Assembly (NCBI GenBank): GCA_002690925.1
Contig: NZGD01000195.1
Span: forward strand, 1-36,024
Source: Rhodopirellula sp.
GTDB lineage: Bacteria; Planctomycetota; Planctomycetia; Pirellulales; Pirellulaceae
DNA length: 36,024 bases
Reading direction: 5' to 3'
The notes beneath the pieces were generated by a model. It was given only the letters and a program-made list of their open reading frames with translations. It ran no database searches and was not told the origin of the DNA. Below are positions 29,543 through 36,024 of this stretch, piece by piece (positions within the stretch are counted from its first letter, which is position 1; each line of letters starts with the position of its first letter). The position numbers and the translations under genes are program-made.

Positions 29543-31039
29543 GTGAACCAGGTAGCCCTTGATCTTGGCCATGAGCTGGTGGTGGATCTCTTCGCCGGCG
29601 GAGGCGGTGCATCCTGTGGAATCGAACAGGGCATTGGCCGGCCGGTAGACATTGCCGTGAACCACGATCCAATGGCCGTGGCAATGCACGAAGCCAATCA
29701 CGCCAGAACAACGCATTTCTGCGAGAGCGTCTTCAAGGTCAACCCGGTGGCTGTTACAGGCAACCAGCCTGTGGGCCTGCTCTGGGCATCACCGGATTGC
29801 ACCCATCACAGCAAGGCCAAAGGCGGAAAGCCCGTCTCAGCAAAACGCCGGGGCCTTGCCTGGGTGGTTATCAAATGGGCACGCCGCACCCGGCCCCGGG
29901 TGATCATGCTGGAAAACGTGGAAGAGTTCGAAGACTGGGGCCCGCTCACACCGAAGCGCACAGAATGCGGAAAGGTTCTGCGCTTCCCAGACGGCAAGCC
30001 CATGCTGGTTCCCTGCCCCGATCGCAAGGGTCAGGAATTCCAGAAGTTCAAGGATCAACTGAAACGGCTGGGCTACCAGGTAGAACATCGCCAACTGCGA
30101 GCCTGCGATTACGGTGCACCCACCATCCGCAAACGGTTCTTCCTGATCGCTCGCCGTGATGGCCGGCCCATCGTGTGGCCAAAGCCTACCCATGGGGCGC
30201 CAGATTCATTGCCGGTTCGCAGAGGCAAACAGCAGCCCTACCGCACAGCCGCAGAGTGCATTGACTGGTCAATCCCTTGCCCGTCGATCTTCACGCGCAA
30301 GAAGCCGCTGGCTGAGAACACCATGCGGCGTATTGCCCATGGCATGAAACGCTTTGTGATTGATGCAAAAGAGCCGTTCATCGTAAAGACCAATCACACT
30401 GCCCCTTGGTACAGCCAATTCCGAGGCCAGGGTCTGCGTGAACCGCTGCAAACAGTGACGGCCTCCCATGGATTCGCACTTGTAACGCCCAGCGTCATTG
30501 CCATCGATCACGGCAGCGCCCGCAGTGGCTGCAACTGGAGCGTTAAAGAACCGCTCACCACCGTCACCACCGAAAACCGGCACGCCCTGGTTACCGCATT
30601 CCTCGCCAAGCACTACACCGGCGTGATCGGTACCGACGTTCGCAAGCCACTCAGCACGGTCACCACCATCGACCACCATTCCCTAGTTGCCGCCTTCATG
30701 GCCCCCTACTACAGCAGCGGGTCCGGAGAGACCGGAAGGGATCTCCGCCAACCAGCCCCAACCGCGACGACCAAAGATCGCCTGCAGCTGATCACCGTTC
30801 AGATCGACGGTACCACCTACGTCATCACCGATATCGGCATGCGCATGCTGAAGCCCCACGAGCTGTTCAAGGCACAAGGCTTTCCGGATGACTACGTGAT
30901 AGCACCCGAATTCAACGGCAAGCCTATCCCCGGCTATGCCCAGGTCCGCATGTGCGGAAACAGCGTGCCACCGGTTTGGCCGCAAGCGCTGGTTGAAGCG
31001 AACTTCGTTCACGAGAAGAAACTGGAGGCCACGGCATGA
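29543..31039 (+). CDS. Orphan C5-cytosine DNA methyltransferase
   Basis: The protein is 498 aa with a GTG start and GGAGGG upstream. Motif I is VVDLFAGGGGAS (residues 14-24), motif IV is WASPDC (Cys86, the catalytic thiol), motif VI is LENVEEF (Glu124) and motif VIII is APTIRKRFFLIA; CGNSVPP is near the C-terminus. These are the ordered motifs of DNA cytosine-5 methyltransferases, but motif IV has SPDC where the PPC tripeptide is usual, a variant known among phage enzymes. Motif I and IV are tightly spaced and the target-recognition region is long (about residues 230-430). No restriction enzyme gene is present, so a defence-evasion or regulatory role is inferred; the recognised sequence is unknown. 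Confidence 0.92.
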   Translation: MNQVALDLGHELVVDLFAGGGGASCGIEQGIGRPVDIAVNHDPMAVAMHEANHARTTHFCESVFKVNPVAVTGNQPVGLLWASPDCTHHSKAKGGKPVSAKRRGLAWVVIKWARRTRPRVIMLENVEEFEDWGPLTPKRTECGKVLRFPDGKPMLVPCPDRKGQEFQKFKDQLKRLGYQVEHRQLRACDYGAPTIRKRFFLIARRDGRPIVWPKPTHGAPDSLPVRRGKQQPYRTAAECIDWSIPCPSIFTRKKPLAENTMRRIAHGMKRFVIDAKEPFIVKTNHTAPWYSQFRGQGLREPLQTVTASHGFALVTPSVIAIDHGSARSGCNWSVKEPLTTVTTENRHALVTAFLAKHYTGVIGTDVRKPLSTVTTIDHHSLVAAFMAPYYSSGSGETGRDLRQPAPTATTKDRLQLITVQIDGTTYVITDIGMRMLKPHELFKAQGFPDDYVIAPEFNGKPIPGYAQVRMCGNSVPPVWPQALVEANFVHEKKLEATA

Positions 31040-31680
31040 CCACGGAAAGACCGATCCTTTTAAAAGATGAAATGGTCCGCGCGATCTTGGATGGCCGGAA
31101 GACGCAGACACGGCGGATAGCGAATAACGTTTACTTCGATTCCAAATATCGAGCCAAGTGGAAGGCAGTTCGCAAGCACACCGAAGTCTCGATCGACACT
31201 CCTGCCGCAATGCTTGGTGAGGTCTGCCCATATGGCCAGCCCGGTGACCGGCTGTGGGTGCGGGAGACTCACCATGTGCCAGGCGGCTATCTGGAAGCCG
31301 ATCTAATTGACGAGATTCGCAATGGTGTCAGCTCACCCGAAAGCCTGGGTGTCACATATCGCGCCGATGCGCCTAGCCTGAAGCCATGCGATGGCGGGTG
31401 GACGCCATCGATCCACATGCCCCGCTGGGCCAGCCGGATCACGCTGGAGATCACCAATGTTCGGGTGGAGCGGTTGAAGGATCTCAGCGAGGGAGATGCA
31501 GAGAAGGAAGGCTGCGCACCGGCTTTCCTCGATGAGTTCGGAAACGTCGGTGGAGTGCCCTTCTATCGCAGAGGATTCTGCAAGCTCTGGAGAGAAATCA
31601 AAGGCCACGACTCATGGGAAGCCAACCCCTGGGTATGGGTAATCGAATTCAAACGAATCCCCCAGGAGGCCAACCAATGA
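31036..31680 (+). CDS. ASCH-like phage protein
   Basis: The protein is 214 aa, starting MTTERPILLKDEMVRAILDG then RKTQTRR. It has a central YGQPGDRLWVRETHHV, a segment PSIHMPRWASRITLEITNVR, and a C-terminal WVWVIEFKRI. This is the PUA/ASCH-related family widespread in phages (RPILF..MVRAIL.GRKTQTRR). ASCH domains bind or process RNA, but this group has no established function. It overlaps the methyltransferase stop (ATGA). Confidence 0.85.
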   Translation: MTTERPILLKDEMVRAILDGRKTQTRRIANNVYFDSKYRAKWKAVRKHTEVSIDTPAAMLGEVCPYGQPGDRLWVRETHHVPGGYLEADLIDEIRNGVSSPESLGVTYRADAPSLKPCDGGWTPSIHMPRWASRITLEITNVRVERLKDLSEGDAEKEGCAPAFLDEFGNVGGVPFYRRGFCKLWREIKGHDSWEANPWVWVIEFKRIPQEANQ

Positions 31681-32174
31681 TCACCGCCCGCCTCAACCGA
31701 CTCCTGAAAGCCTACCGCATCGCCAAGCAACTGTTCGGCGAAGCCAACCAGGGGCGCGTTGTACCCGGCCCGGTGTTCCGCTGGTGCCACAAAGTCCGCA
31801 TGGCGGTCTGGGCAGAGATCGACCTGGTAAGGCGTCTCATTCCCCACATCCGGACCGCCAACCTCAAACAGGAGAAAGCCATGACCTACCGAACCGAAGT
31901 CAACGACGCCGGCGAATCCCCCTCAGCCAGCAGCCGCCGGCAAGACGACAAGGCCATGAAAGACATCATCAGCGCCCTGCAGGACGGCGCCCACCTGCGC
32001 ATCCACACCAAAGTGCGCCGGGCCGCCATCGAGGGCCTGCCAGACAAAGACTTCCGCAACGGCCGAACCATCAGCGCCCACCGCTGCAAGAAGCTGGCAA
32101 AGGAAGGGATCATCCGCGAAGTCGCGATGGACCGCTACGCCTTCAACCCAGACCTGGAACTGGAGGCCCTGTGA
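31677..32174 (+). CDS. Two-part early protein with internal start
   Basis: The protein is 165 aa from the ATG at 31677, with AGGAGG upstream and overlap with the ASCH-like stop. Residues 1-68 are helical and basic. An in-frame ATG at 31881 (MTYRTEVNDAGESPSASSRR) has CAGGAG just upstream and would give a 97-aa product containing the winged-helix-like KDIISALQDGAHLRIHTKVR and ISAHRCKKLAKEGIIREVAM. One long protein or two nested products are both possible. No family is recognised. Confidence 0.65.
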   Translation: MITARLNRLLKAYRIAKQLFGEANQGRVVPGPVFRWCHKVRMAVWAEIDLVRRLIPHIRTANLKQEKAMTYRTEVNDAGESPSASSRRQDDKAMKDIISALQDGAHLRIHTKVRRAAIEGLPDKDFRNGRTISAHRCKKLAKEGIIREVAMDRYAFNPDLELEAL

Positions 32175-32926
32175 TGGACAACAAAACCGCACGGCAGGAT
32201 CTGGAGACTGTGCTCCGTACTGAAGATCTCAGCCTGCATTCCATTCGCAAACTCAGAGCGATTCAGGATTGGTTGAGAGTTAAACAAGCCGCTGACAGCA
32301 GAAAAAACAAGAACATCGGCACCATTGGCCATATCGATTACAGATCAGTTGCAACCAGGGCAATCGCCGATATCGCGAAGGTCACCGAACTGCTCGGTGT
32401 TCCAGAAGAAGAAGCTGGCAGGCCTATTGTCGAGCTGGTTCAAGAGTTTTTGGCAGCCCGATCCATGGACATACAAGCTCTCCGAACCATCCTGGTGGAT
32501 TCCGTGCGCCTGCGCGAACCCGATTTCATAATCGGCAACCCGCAGGACCCCTACCTCATTCGCTACTGGCTCCGCCGCGATCGCCCGGAAGGCAGCATAT
32601 ACCTCCACTGCATTCGTAAAAGCGACGACGACAGAGCCCTGCACGACCACCCGTGGTCCAGCACGTCTCTGGTGCTGGAAGGAACCCTCCGCGAAATTCT
32701 GCCCGAAGGCAGCCGGCTACTCACACCAGGCACGATCGTAAGCCGCTCGGCAGAACAAGCCCACCGCCTGGAAGTTGTCGACGGCCCAGTTTGGACGCTC
32801 TTCATCACCGGCGCGGTAGAACGGGAATGGGGCTTCCACTGCCCCAACGGCTGGGTGCACTGGAAAGAATTCACAGATCCCGCAACCAACGGGCAACAGA
32901 TCGGCCAGGGATGTGGTGATGAATAA
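32174..32926 (+). CDS. Cupin-like phage protein
   Basis: The protein is 250 aa. The ATG uses the last base of the previous stop (TGATG). The first ~100 residues are helical. The C-terminal ~130 residues contain RYWLRRDRPEGSIYLHCIRK, then SDDDRALHDHPWSSTSLVLE, TLREILPEGS and QAHRLEVVDGPVWTLFITG. This is the pattern of phage cupin-type proteins, with a metal-site-like HDH and a later His. No enzymatic activity is established. Confidence 0.8.
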   Translation: MDNKTARQDLETVLRTEDLSLHSIRKLRAIQDWLRVKQAADSRKNKNIGTIGHIDYRSVATRAIADIAKVTELLGVPEEEAGRPIVELVQEFLAARSMDIQALRTILVDSVRLREPDFIIGNPQDPYLIRYWLRRDRPEGSIYLHCIRKSDDDRALHDHPWSSTSLVLEGTLREILPEGSRLLTPGTIVSRSAEQAHRLEVVDGPVWTLFITGAVEREWGFHCPNGWVHWKEFTDPATNGQQIGQGCGDE

Positions 32927-33293
32927 TCAACTTCATAACCAGGTGACCTATACAGCCGGCCACATGAAACAGAGCACCCTATTCGGCGAAGACGTTGTGC
33001 TGACAACCGATATGTTCGTCCTGCTCCAGCTGTTCACCCACTACCGGGGCCACGACATCCCGAAGGATTTCTTTGGGCTGAGCCATACCTATCACAGCGT
33101 CTTCACCCACCCGGACAAACTCCCGAAAAGCAGCTGGAATGAAGCCCGAGTGTTGGCCGCAATCAGGAAATGCGAAGAAGCCGATCTGATTGTCGAGCGC
33201 GAATTTCATTGCGGCCACCGATGGACCATCACCAAGCGGGGAGTTGCAGCCAGGCGGGCAGCCCGTGCCATGAATGGAGGACTCACACGATGA
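32919..33293 (+). CDS. Small wing-like early protein
   Basis: The protein is 124 aa from the ATG at 32919; GTG codons at 32913 and 32916 are alternatives. The C-terminal half (EARVLAAIRKCEEADLIVER; HRWTITKRGVAARRAARAM) looks like a winged helix. No known family is recognised. It overlaps the cupin gene stop by 8 bases. Confidence 0.65.
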   Translation: MNNQLHNQVTYTAGHMKQSTLFGEDVVLTTDMFVLLQLFTHYRGHDIPKDFFGLSHTYHSVFTHPDKLPKSSWNEARVLAAIRKCEEADLIVEREFHCGHRWTITKRGVAARRAARAMNGGLTR

Positions 33294-33565
33294 GTGACAT
33301 GGAGAAAGATGTCTTTGCACACACCGCCTTCGGAAAATTGGCGCTCAAGAAAATGCAGCCAGTGCCGGAGAACTTCCGCCTGTTTGAAGCGGGATGGCTC
33401 GGAGAACAGCCGAAAGATTGGGAGGTCATGGAGGTAAAAGGCGCGGAATTCCGAAGGGCTAAATCAGGCCCGAGGAAAGGCCGGCTGGCCATAAAGATCA
33501 GAGGTACCGAGCGCACCGTCTACCTGACCAAAGACCAGATTCAAAAGGAGGCGGGAAAATGTTGA
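33290..33565 (+). CDS. Small early protein of unknown function
   Basis: The protein is 91 aa from the ATG at 33290, with GGAGG nine bases upstream and a 4-base overlap with the upstream stop. The sequence (FAHTAFGKLALKKMQPVPEN; EVKGAEFRRAKSGPRKGRLA) has a beta-rich C-terminal part. No motif is recognised. Confidence 0.7.
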   Translation: MSDMEKDVFAHTAFGKLALKKMQPVPENFRLFEAGWLGEQPKDWEVMEVKGAEFRRAKSGPRKGRLAIKIRGTERTVYLTKDQIQKEAGKC

Positions 33566-33900
33566 CACCTGAACCAGTTCGCCGAAATCAAGATGGAGAC
33601 TGGACCCACTCTGCCCTATCGGAGCTGGTGAGCGATCGCGAATACATACCCTCAGATGAATGGAAAGCTTGGCAAGCCAAACACAACATTGAAGCGGTGA
33701 TCCACCAGATGGAGTTTGAACTTGATGAGGACCACCCGGCATGGATCCGCCACTTTGATGAGGGCCATCCGGGTAGCGTTGGCTGGAATCCGGAACCGCC
33801 AAGCGAAGATTGGTACATGCTGAGCATCCATGACACAGAGGACGGGCCCGTTGTTATCTGGTACCGGGAAATTCCCGAGCAAGAGGGCCTTCGGCTATGA
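33559..33900 (+). CDS. Small acidic early protein
   Basis: The protein is 113 aa and strongly acidic with many Trp (WKAWQAKHNIEAVIHQMEFE; WNPEPPSEDWYMLSIHDTED). GGAGG precedes the ATG. No family is recognised. Small acidic phage proteins often inhibit host DNA-binding enzymes, but this is only a possibility. Confidence 0.7.
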   Translation: MLTPEPVRRNQDGDWTHSALSELVSDREYIPSDEWKAWQAKHNIEAVIHQMEFELDEDHPAWIRHFDEGHPGSVGWNPEPPSEDWYMLSIHDTEDGPVVIWYREIPEQEGLRL

Positions 33901-34385
33901 AAAACGAAACGAACCTAGCCGGTGAAATAAAAAACTGCATGGAGCGCGCCGGCACCCCACTGTCCGAAGATCAGCACATGGTACTGGCCGGATACCTGGC
34001 TGTGGATCGGCAAAGCATAGAGCAGAACCAGAAACGCCAGGAAGAGATGATATCCAGCTTAAAGATTGATCTTCTGCAGTCGTCAGCTCAAGCCTTTGAG
34101 CTGGCCAGATGCCTGGAAGAATGCCTGGAAGACATCAGCCAAGCGATCACCGTCACCCTGCATTCCGGAAACAAAGGCACGATGAAGCTGGACGGTCGCG
34201 AGCTGACCCCTGCCGAAATCTCAATCCGCTTACAAAGCCTGACTGACAAACGCAGGAGAATATTGAAGGCACTGAACCCCAGTAAAAACGACAACCACTG
34301 CATCTATCCAGAGTGCCAATGCCCCTTCGATATGGGCCCAGACTACCAGTGCCTGAAAGGCCTGCCTGTGATTCGCAAGAAGTGA
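33897..34385 (+). CDS. Early protein with Cys-rich C-terminal end
   Basis: The protein is 162 aa. Long helices (residues of about 40-85 and 100-130) end in CIYPECQCPFDMGPDYQCLK, a Cys cluster that could bind zinc. No family is recognised. It overlaps its upstream neighbour by four bases and precedes the excisionase. Confidence 0.7.
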   Translation: MKNETNLAGEIKNCMERAGTPLSEDQHMVLAGYLAVDRQSIEQNQKRQEEMISSLKIDLLQSSAQAFELARCLEECLEDISQAITVTLHSGNKGTMKLDGRELTPAEISIRLQSLTDKRRRILKALNPSKNDNHCIYPECQCPFDMGPDYQCLKGLPVIRKK

Positions 34386-34395
34386 GGAACCAATC

Positions 34396-34614
34396 ATGAG
34401 CGCTGCAGAGAAAATCGAACAGATGCCCGTTCAACGCGGCAAGTGGGTACGCGATCGCCTGTTAATGCCCATCTTCGGCATTACACCAGAGATGGCCCGC
34501 AAGTACCGGGAACGTGGTGTGTGGCTGGAAGACAAGCATTGGCGGTTTGACCCCCTCCGCCGTGTCGTATACAACCCCTCAGAGATCGAAAATTGGTTTG
34601 AGGGCAAAATGTGA
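34396..34614 (+). CDS. xis: Excisionase-like protein
   Basis: The protein is 72 aa. MPIFGITPEMARKYRERGVW followed by LEDKHWRFDPLRRVVYNPSE and IENWF is the classic short phage excisionase (winged HTH, GVWxEGxHW type). GAGGAACC is upstream, and the stop overlaps the integrase start (GTGA). It directs excision by bending DNA at attachment sites. Confidence 0.86.
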   Translation: MSAAEKIEQMPVQRGKWVRDRLLMPIFGITPEMARKYRERGVWLEDKHWRFDPLRRVVYNPSEIENWFEGKM

Positions 34615-35891
34615 CACTACCCAAGGGGCTCGAAAAATTACCGAGGGGCGTTGAGATCCACGGCAAACAGATACGGATATCGTTCACCTTCGCTGGAAAA
34701 CGATGCCGGGAACCGGTACCAGGTGTGGCCAAAATCTCAAAGGCCAACATCGCCTACGCCGAAAACAAGCGCCGGCTGATCCTTACCGAGATCAAAGAGG
34801 GCCGGTTTGATTACGCCACCCATTTTCCCAATTCAAAGAACGCCGCCAGGTTTTCAGGCTGGGGCGGTCCGGATATGGGACGCCTGGTTACTGATGGCGT
34901 GAAAGAGTGGCTGGCCGTTCAACAGAAGCGAAAGGCCACCAGCACCTACCGGGGCTACAAGTCAAAGGCCCAATCCGTTCTGGATAAATGGCCTCACCGG
35001 CGCATCGCAGATATCCCCAAGTCTGAAATTGAACTTTTCCAGGCAGAACTTCTTGGGCGGGGCCTCAGCCCGAAAACAGTCAACGACACGTTCACCGTGA
35101 TTCGTGGTGTGTGGGCCACCGCATTTGAAGACGGCATCATCCGCACTAACCCGCTGGACAGGATCGCCAACGCAGAGCGGGATGAAATCAAAGACTACGC
35201 CGATCCGTTCACGCTGAAAGAGCTCGAGCGCATCCAGGGCGTGAAGACAATGCGCCAGCAAGACATCAACATGATCATGTTCGCCTGCTGGTGCGGGCTA
35301 TCTGTTTCAGAGCTGATCGCCCTATCATGGGATGATGTGGACACTGTGGAATGGGTGATTCACGTGCGCCGGGCGCGGGTGGATGGCCAGTTCAAGGTAC
35401 CGAAAGAACGTGCTCGAGTTCGCCGGGTTGAACTGATTGAGCCAGCGAAGTACTGGCTGAAGCGCCAGCAGGCGTCAACCTTCATGCTCCCGCCGATGAT
35501 TATTCAGGTGAAGCAGCGGGACAACGTGACGATCAAAGATGACACTTTGCGCCTGGTGTTCCGGAACGGCCTCAGCAATCTGGCCTGGAACGATGCCAGC
35601 CTTCGCCGCTGGTTCAAAGGCCACCTGTCCAGGGCGAAAGTCCGGCACCGCGGCCCGAACCAATGCCGCCACACCTTCGCAAGCCAGATGCTTTCCAACT
35701 TTGTCAGCATGGAATGGGTGGCCAGGCAGCTGGGCCATACCGACACCACCATGGTGAAAAAGCACTACGGCCGCTGGATCCACACCGACACGCCAAACAT
35801 GGCAGACCAGGTGTCGAAAATGCTCGGCTATGACACGGACAAAGGCGGACAAAAAACCCCGGATTCTGCCCCAATTTTGCCCCAAAAATAA
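34611..35891 (+). CDS. int: Tyrosine integrase, first catalytic Arg replaced by Ser
   Basis: The protein is 426 aa with a GTG start overlapping xis. The N-terminal ~80 residues are an arm-binding DUF3596-type domain (MTLPKGLEKLPRGVEIHGKQ). The core-binding domain follows, then a catalytic domain with RHTFASQMLS (Arg353), LGHTDTTMV (His376) and the nucleophile Tyr386 in KHYGRW. In the first catalytic box, GLSVSELIAL has Ser231 where tyrosine recombinases have Arg (GLRxSEL). The gene lies about 40 bases from the tRNA-Ser 3' end, supporting integration there. Activity despite the missing Arg needs testing. Confidence 0.94.
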   Translation: MTLPKGLEKLPRGVEIHGKQIRISFTFAGKRCREPVPGVAKISKANIAYAENKRRLILTEIKEGRFDYATHFPNSKNAARFSGWGGPDMGRLVTDGVKEWLAVQQKRKATSTYRGYKSKAQSVLDKWPHRRIADIPKSEIELFQAELLGRGLSPKTVNDTFTVIRGVWATAFEDGIIRTNPLDRIANAERDEIKDYADPFTLKELERIQGVKTMRQQDINMIMFACWCGLSVSELIALSWDDVDTVEWVIHVRRARVDGQFKVPKERARVRRVELIEPAKYWLKRQQASTFMLPPMIIQVKQRDNVTIKDDTLRLVFRNGLSNLAWNDASLRRWFKGHLSRAKVRHRGPNQCRHTFASQMLSNFVSMEWVARQLGHTDTTMVKKHYGRWIHTDTPNMADQVSKMLGYDTDKGGQKTPDSAPILPQK

Positions 35892-35923
35892 AAACGCCCC
35901 GATTTTCTATAAGAAAATCAGGG
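35886..35923 (-). terminator. Terminator of the host tRNA-Ser transcript
   Basis: AGAAAATC (35912-35919) pairs with GATTTTCT (35901-35908), extended by GGG/CCC. On the minus strand it is followed by GTTTTTATTTTT. It overlaps the integrase stop and is placed to end the tRNA-Ser transcript. Confidence 0.8.
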
Positions 35924-35931
35924 CTATGGTA

Positions 35932-36022
35932 TGGCGGAGAGGGAGGGATTCGAACCCTCGAAACGCTATTAACGTTTACACACTTTCCAGGCGTGCGCCT
36001 TCAGCCACTCGGCCACCTCTCC
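35932..36022 (-). tRNA. tRNA-Ser(GGA), host integration target
   Basis: This is a 91-base type II tRNA with a long variable arm (GTGTGTAAACGTTAATAGCG), anticodon GGA in CTGGAAAG, and encoded CCA at its minus-strand 3' end (35932-35934). The 5' end GGAGAGG pairs with the 3' strand CCTCTCC. It is complete and faces the integrase, so integration into its 3' end restored the gene. Confidence 0.97.
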
Positions 36023-36024
36023 AA

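Larger units (their letters stand above)
1..35934. mobile_element. Lambda-like prophage, left end not in window
   Basis: The gene order matches a lambdoid siphophage read right to left: integrase, excisionase, early genes, repressor switch, replication, Q, lysis, cos, terminase, portal, protease, decoration protein, capsid, tail tube, G/T chaperone and tape measure. The integrase ends about 40 bases from the 3' end of an intact tRNA-Ser gene, a classic integration target. No host gene is visible other than that tRNA. The left attachment site and the tail-tip genes are beyond base 1. All essential modules seen look uninterrupted, so the element is probably functional or only recently acquired (inference). 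Confidence 0.95.

Overview
The window is most of a lambda-like siphophage prophage, integrated at the 3' end of a tRNA-Ser gene. The last ~90 bases at the right edge are the host tRNA-Ser(GGA). The left edge cuts the tail-tip genes, so one attachment site and the baseplate/receptor-binding genes lie outside. GC content, strong GGAG-type ribosome binding sites, the lambda-type structural proteins and GH108/Rz/Rz1 lysis suggest a gammaproteobacterium. The protein flavour looks like a marine Marinobacter/Pseudomonas-type host; the genus is inference only.

Layout, right to left, follows lambda (int-early-cI/cro-replication-Q-lysis-cos-head-tail). The plus strand (about 25.6-35.9 kb) is a compact, translationally coupled operon: a LuxR-type HTH protein with a membrane segment, a KilAC-domain protein, many small unknown proteins, a DUF2303 protein, an orphan C5-cytosine methyltransferase, an ASCH-like protein, a cupin-like protein, an excisionase and a tyrosine integrase. 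The switch at 24.1-24.9 kb has a YdaS/Cro-like gene facing a short CI-like repressor. Their promoters appear to share a single palindromic -35 hexamer, and the repressor transcript looks leaderless. A BRCT-domain gene converges on the repressor.

The minus strand then carries a Toprim primase-like protein, an SF3-type helicase, a 240-bp iteron-like region (candidate origin), an antiterminator Q, a late promoter with two tandem terminators, lysis genes (GH108 muramidase, membrane/coiled-coil protein, holin, Rz, Rz1), three fibre/adhesin-like proteins and a small protein. A cos-like sequence follows, then terminase, gpW, portal, protease/scaffold, decoration, capsid, connectors, tail terminator, tail tube, frameshifted G/GT chaperone and tape measure.

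Two accessory cassettes interrupt the structural operon, and each ends in an intrinsic terminator followed by the same leader/RBS sequence. One, between portal and protease, holds an initiator-like tRNA-Met(CAU) and a gene that I recognise as an Acb2/Tad1-family cyclic-nucleotide sponge (anti-CBASS). The other, between the G/T genes and the tape measure gene, holds a secreted DUF4124 protein. The initiator-like tRNA next to the anti-CBASS gene is the most unusual part of the window.
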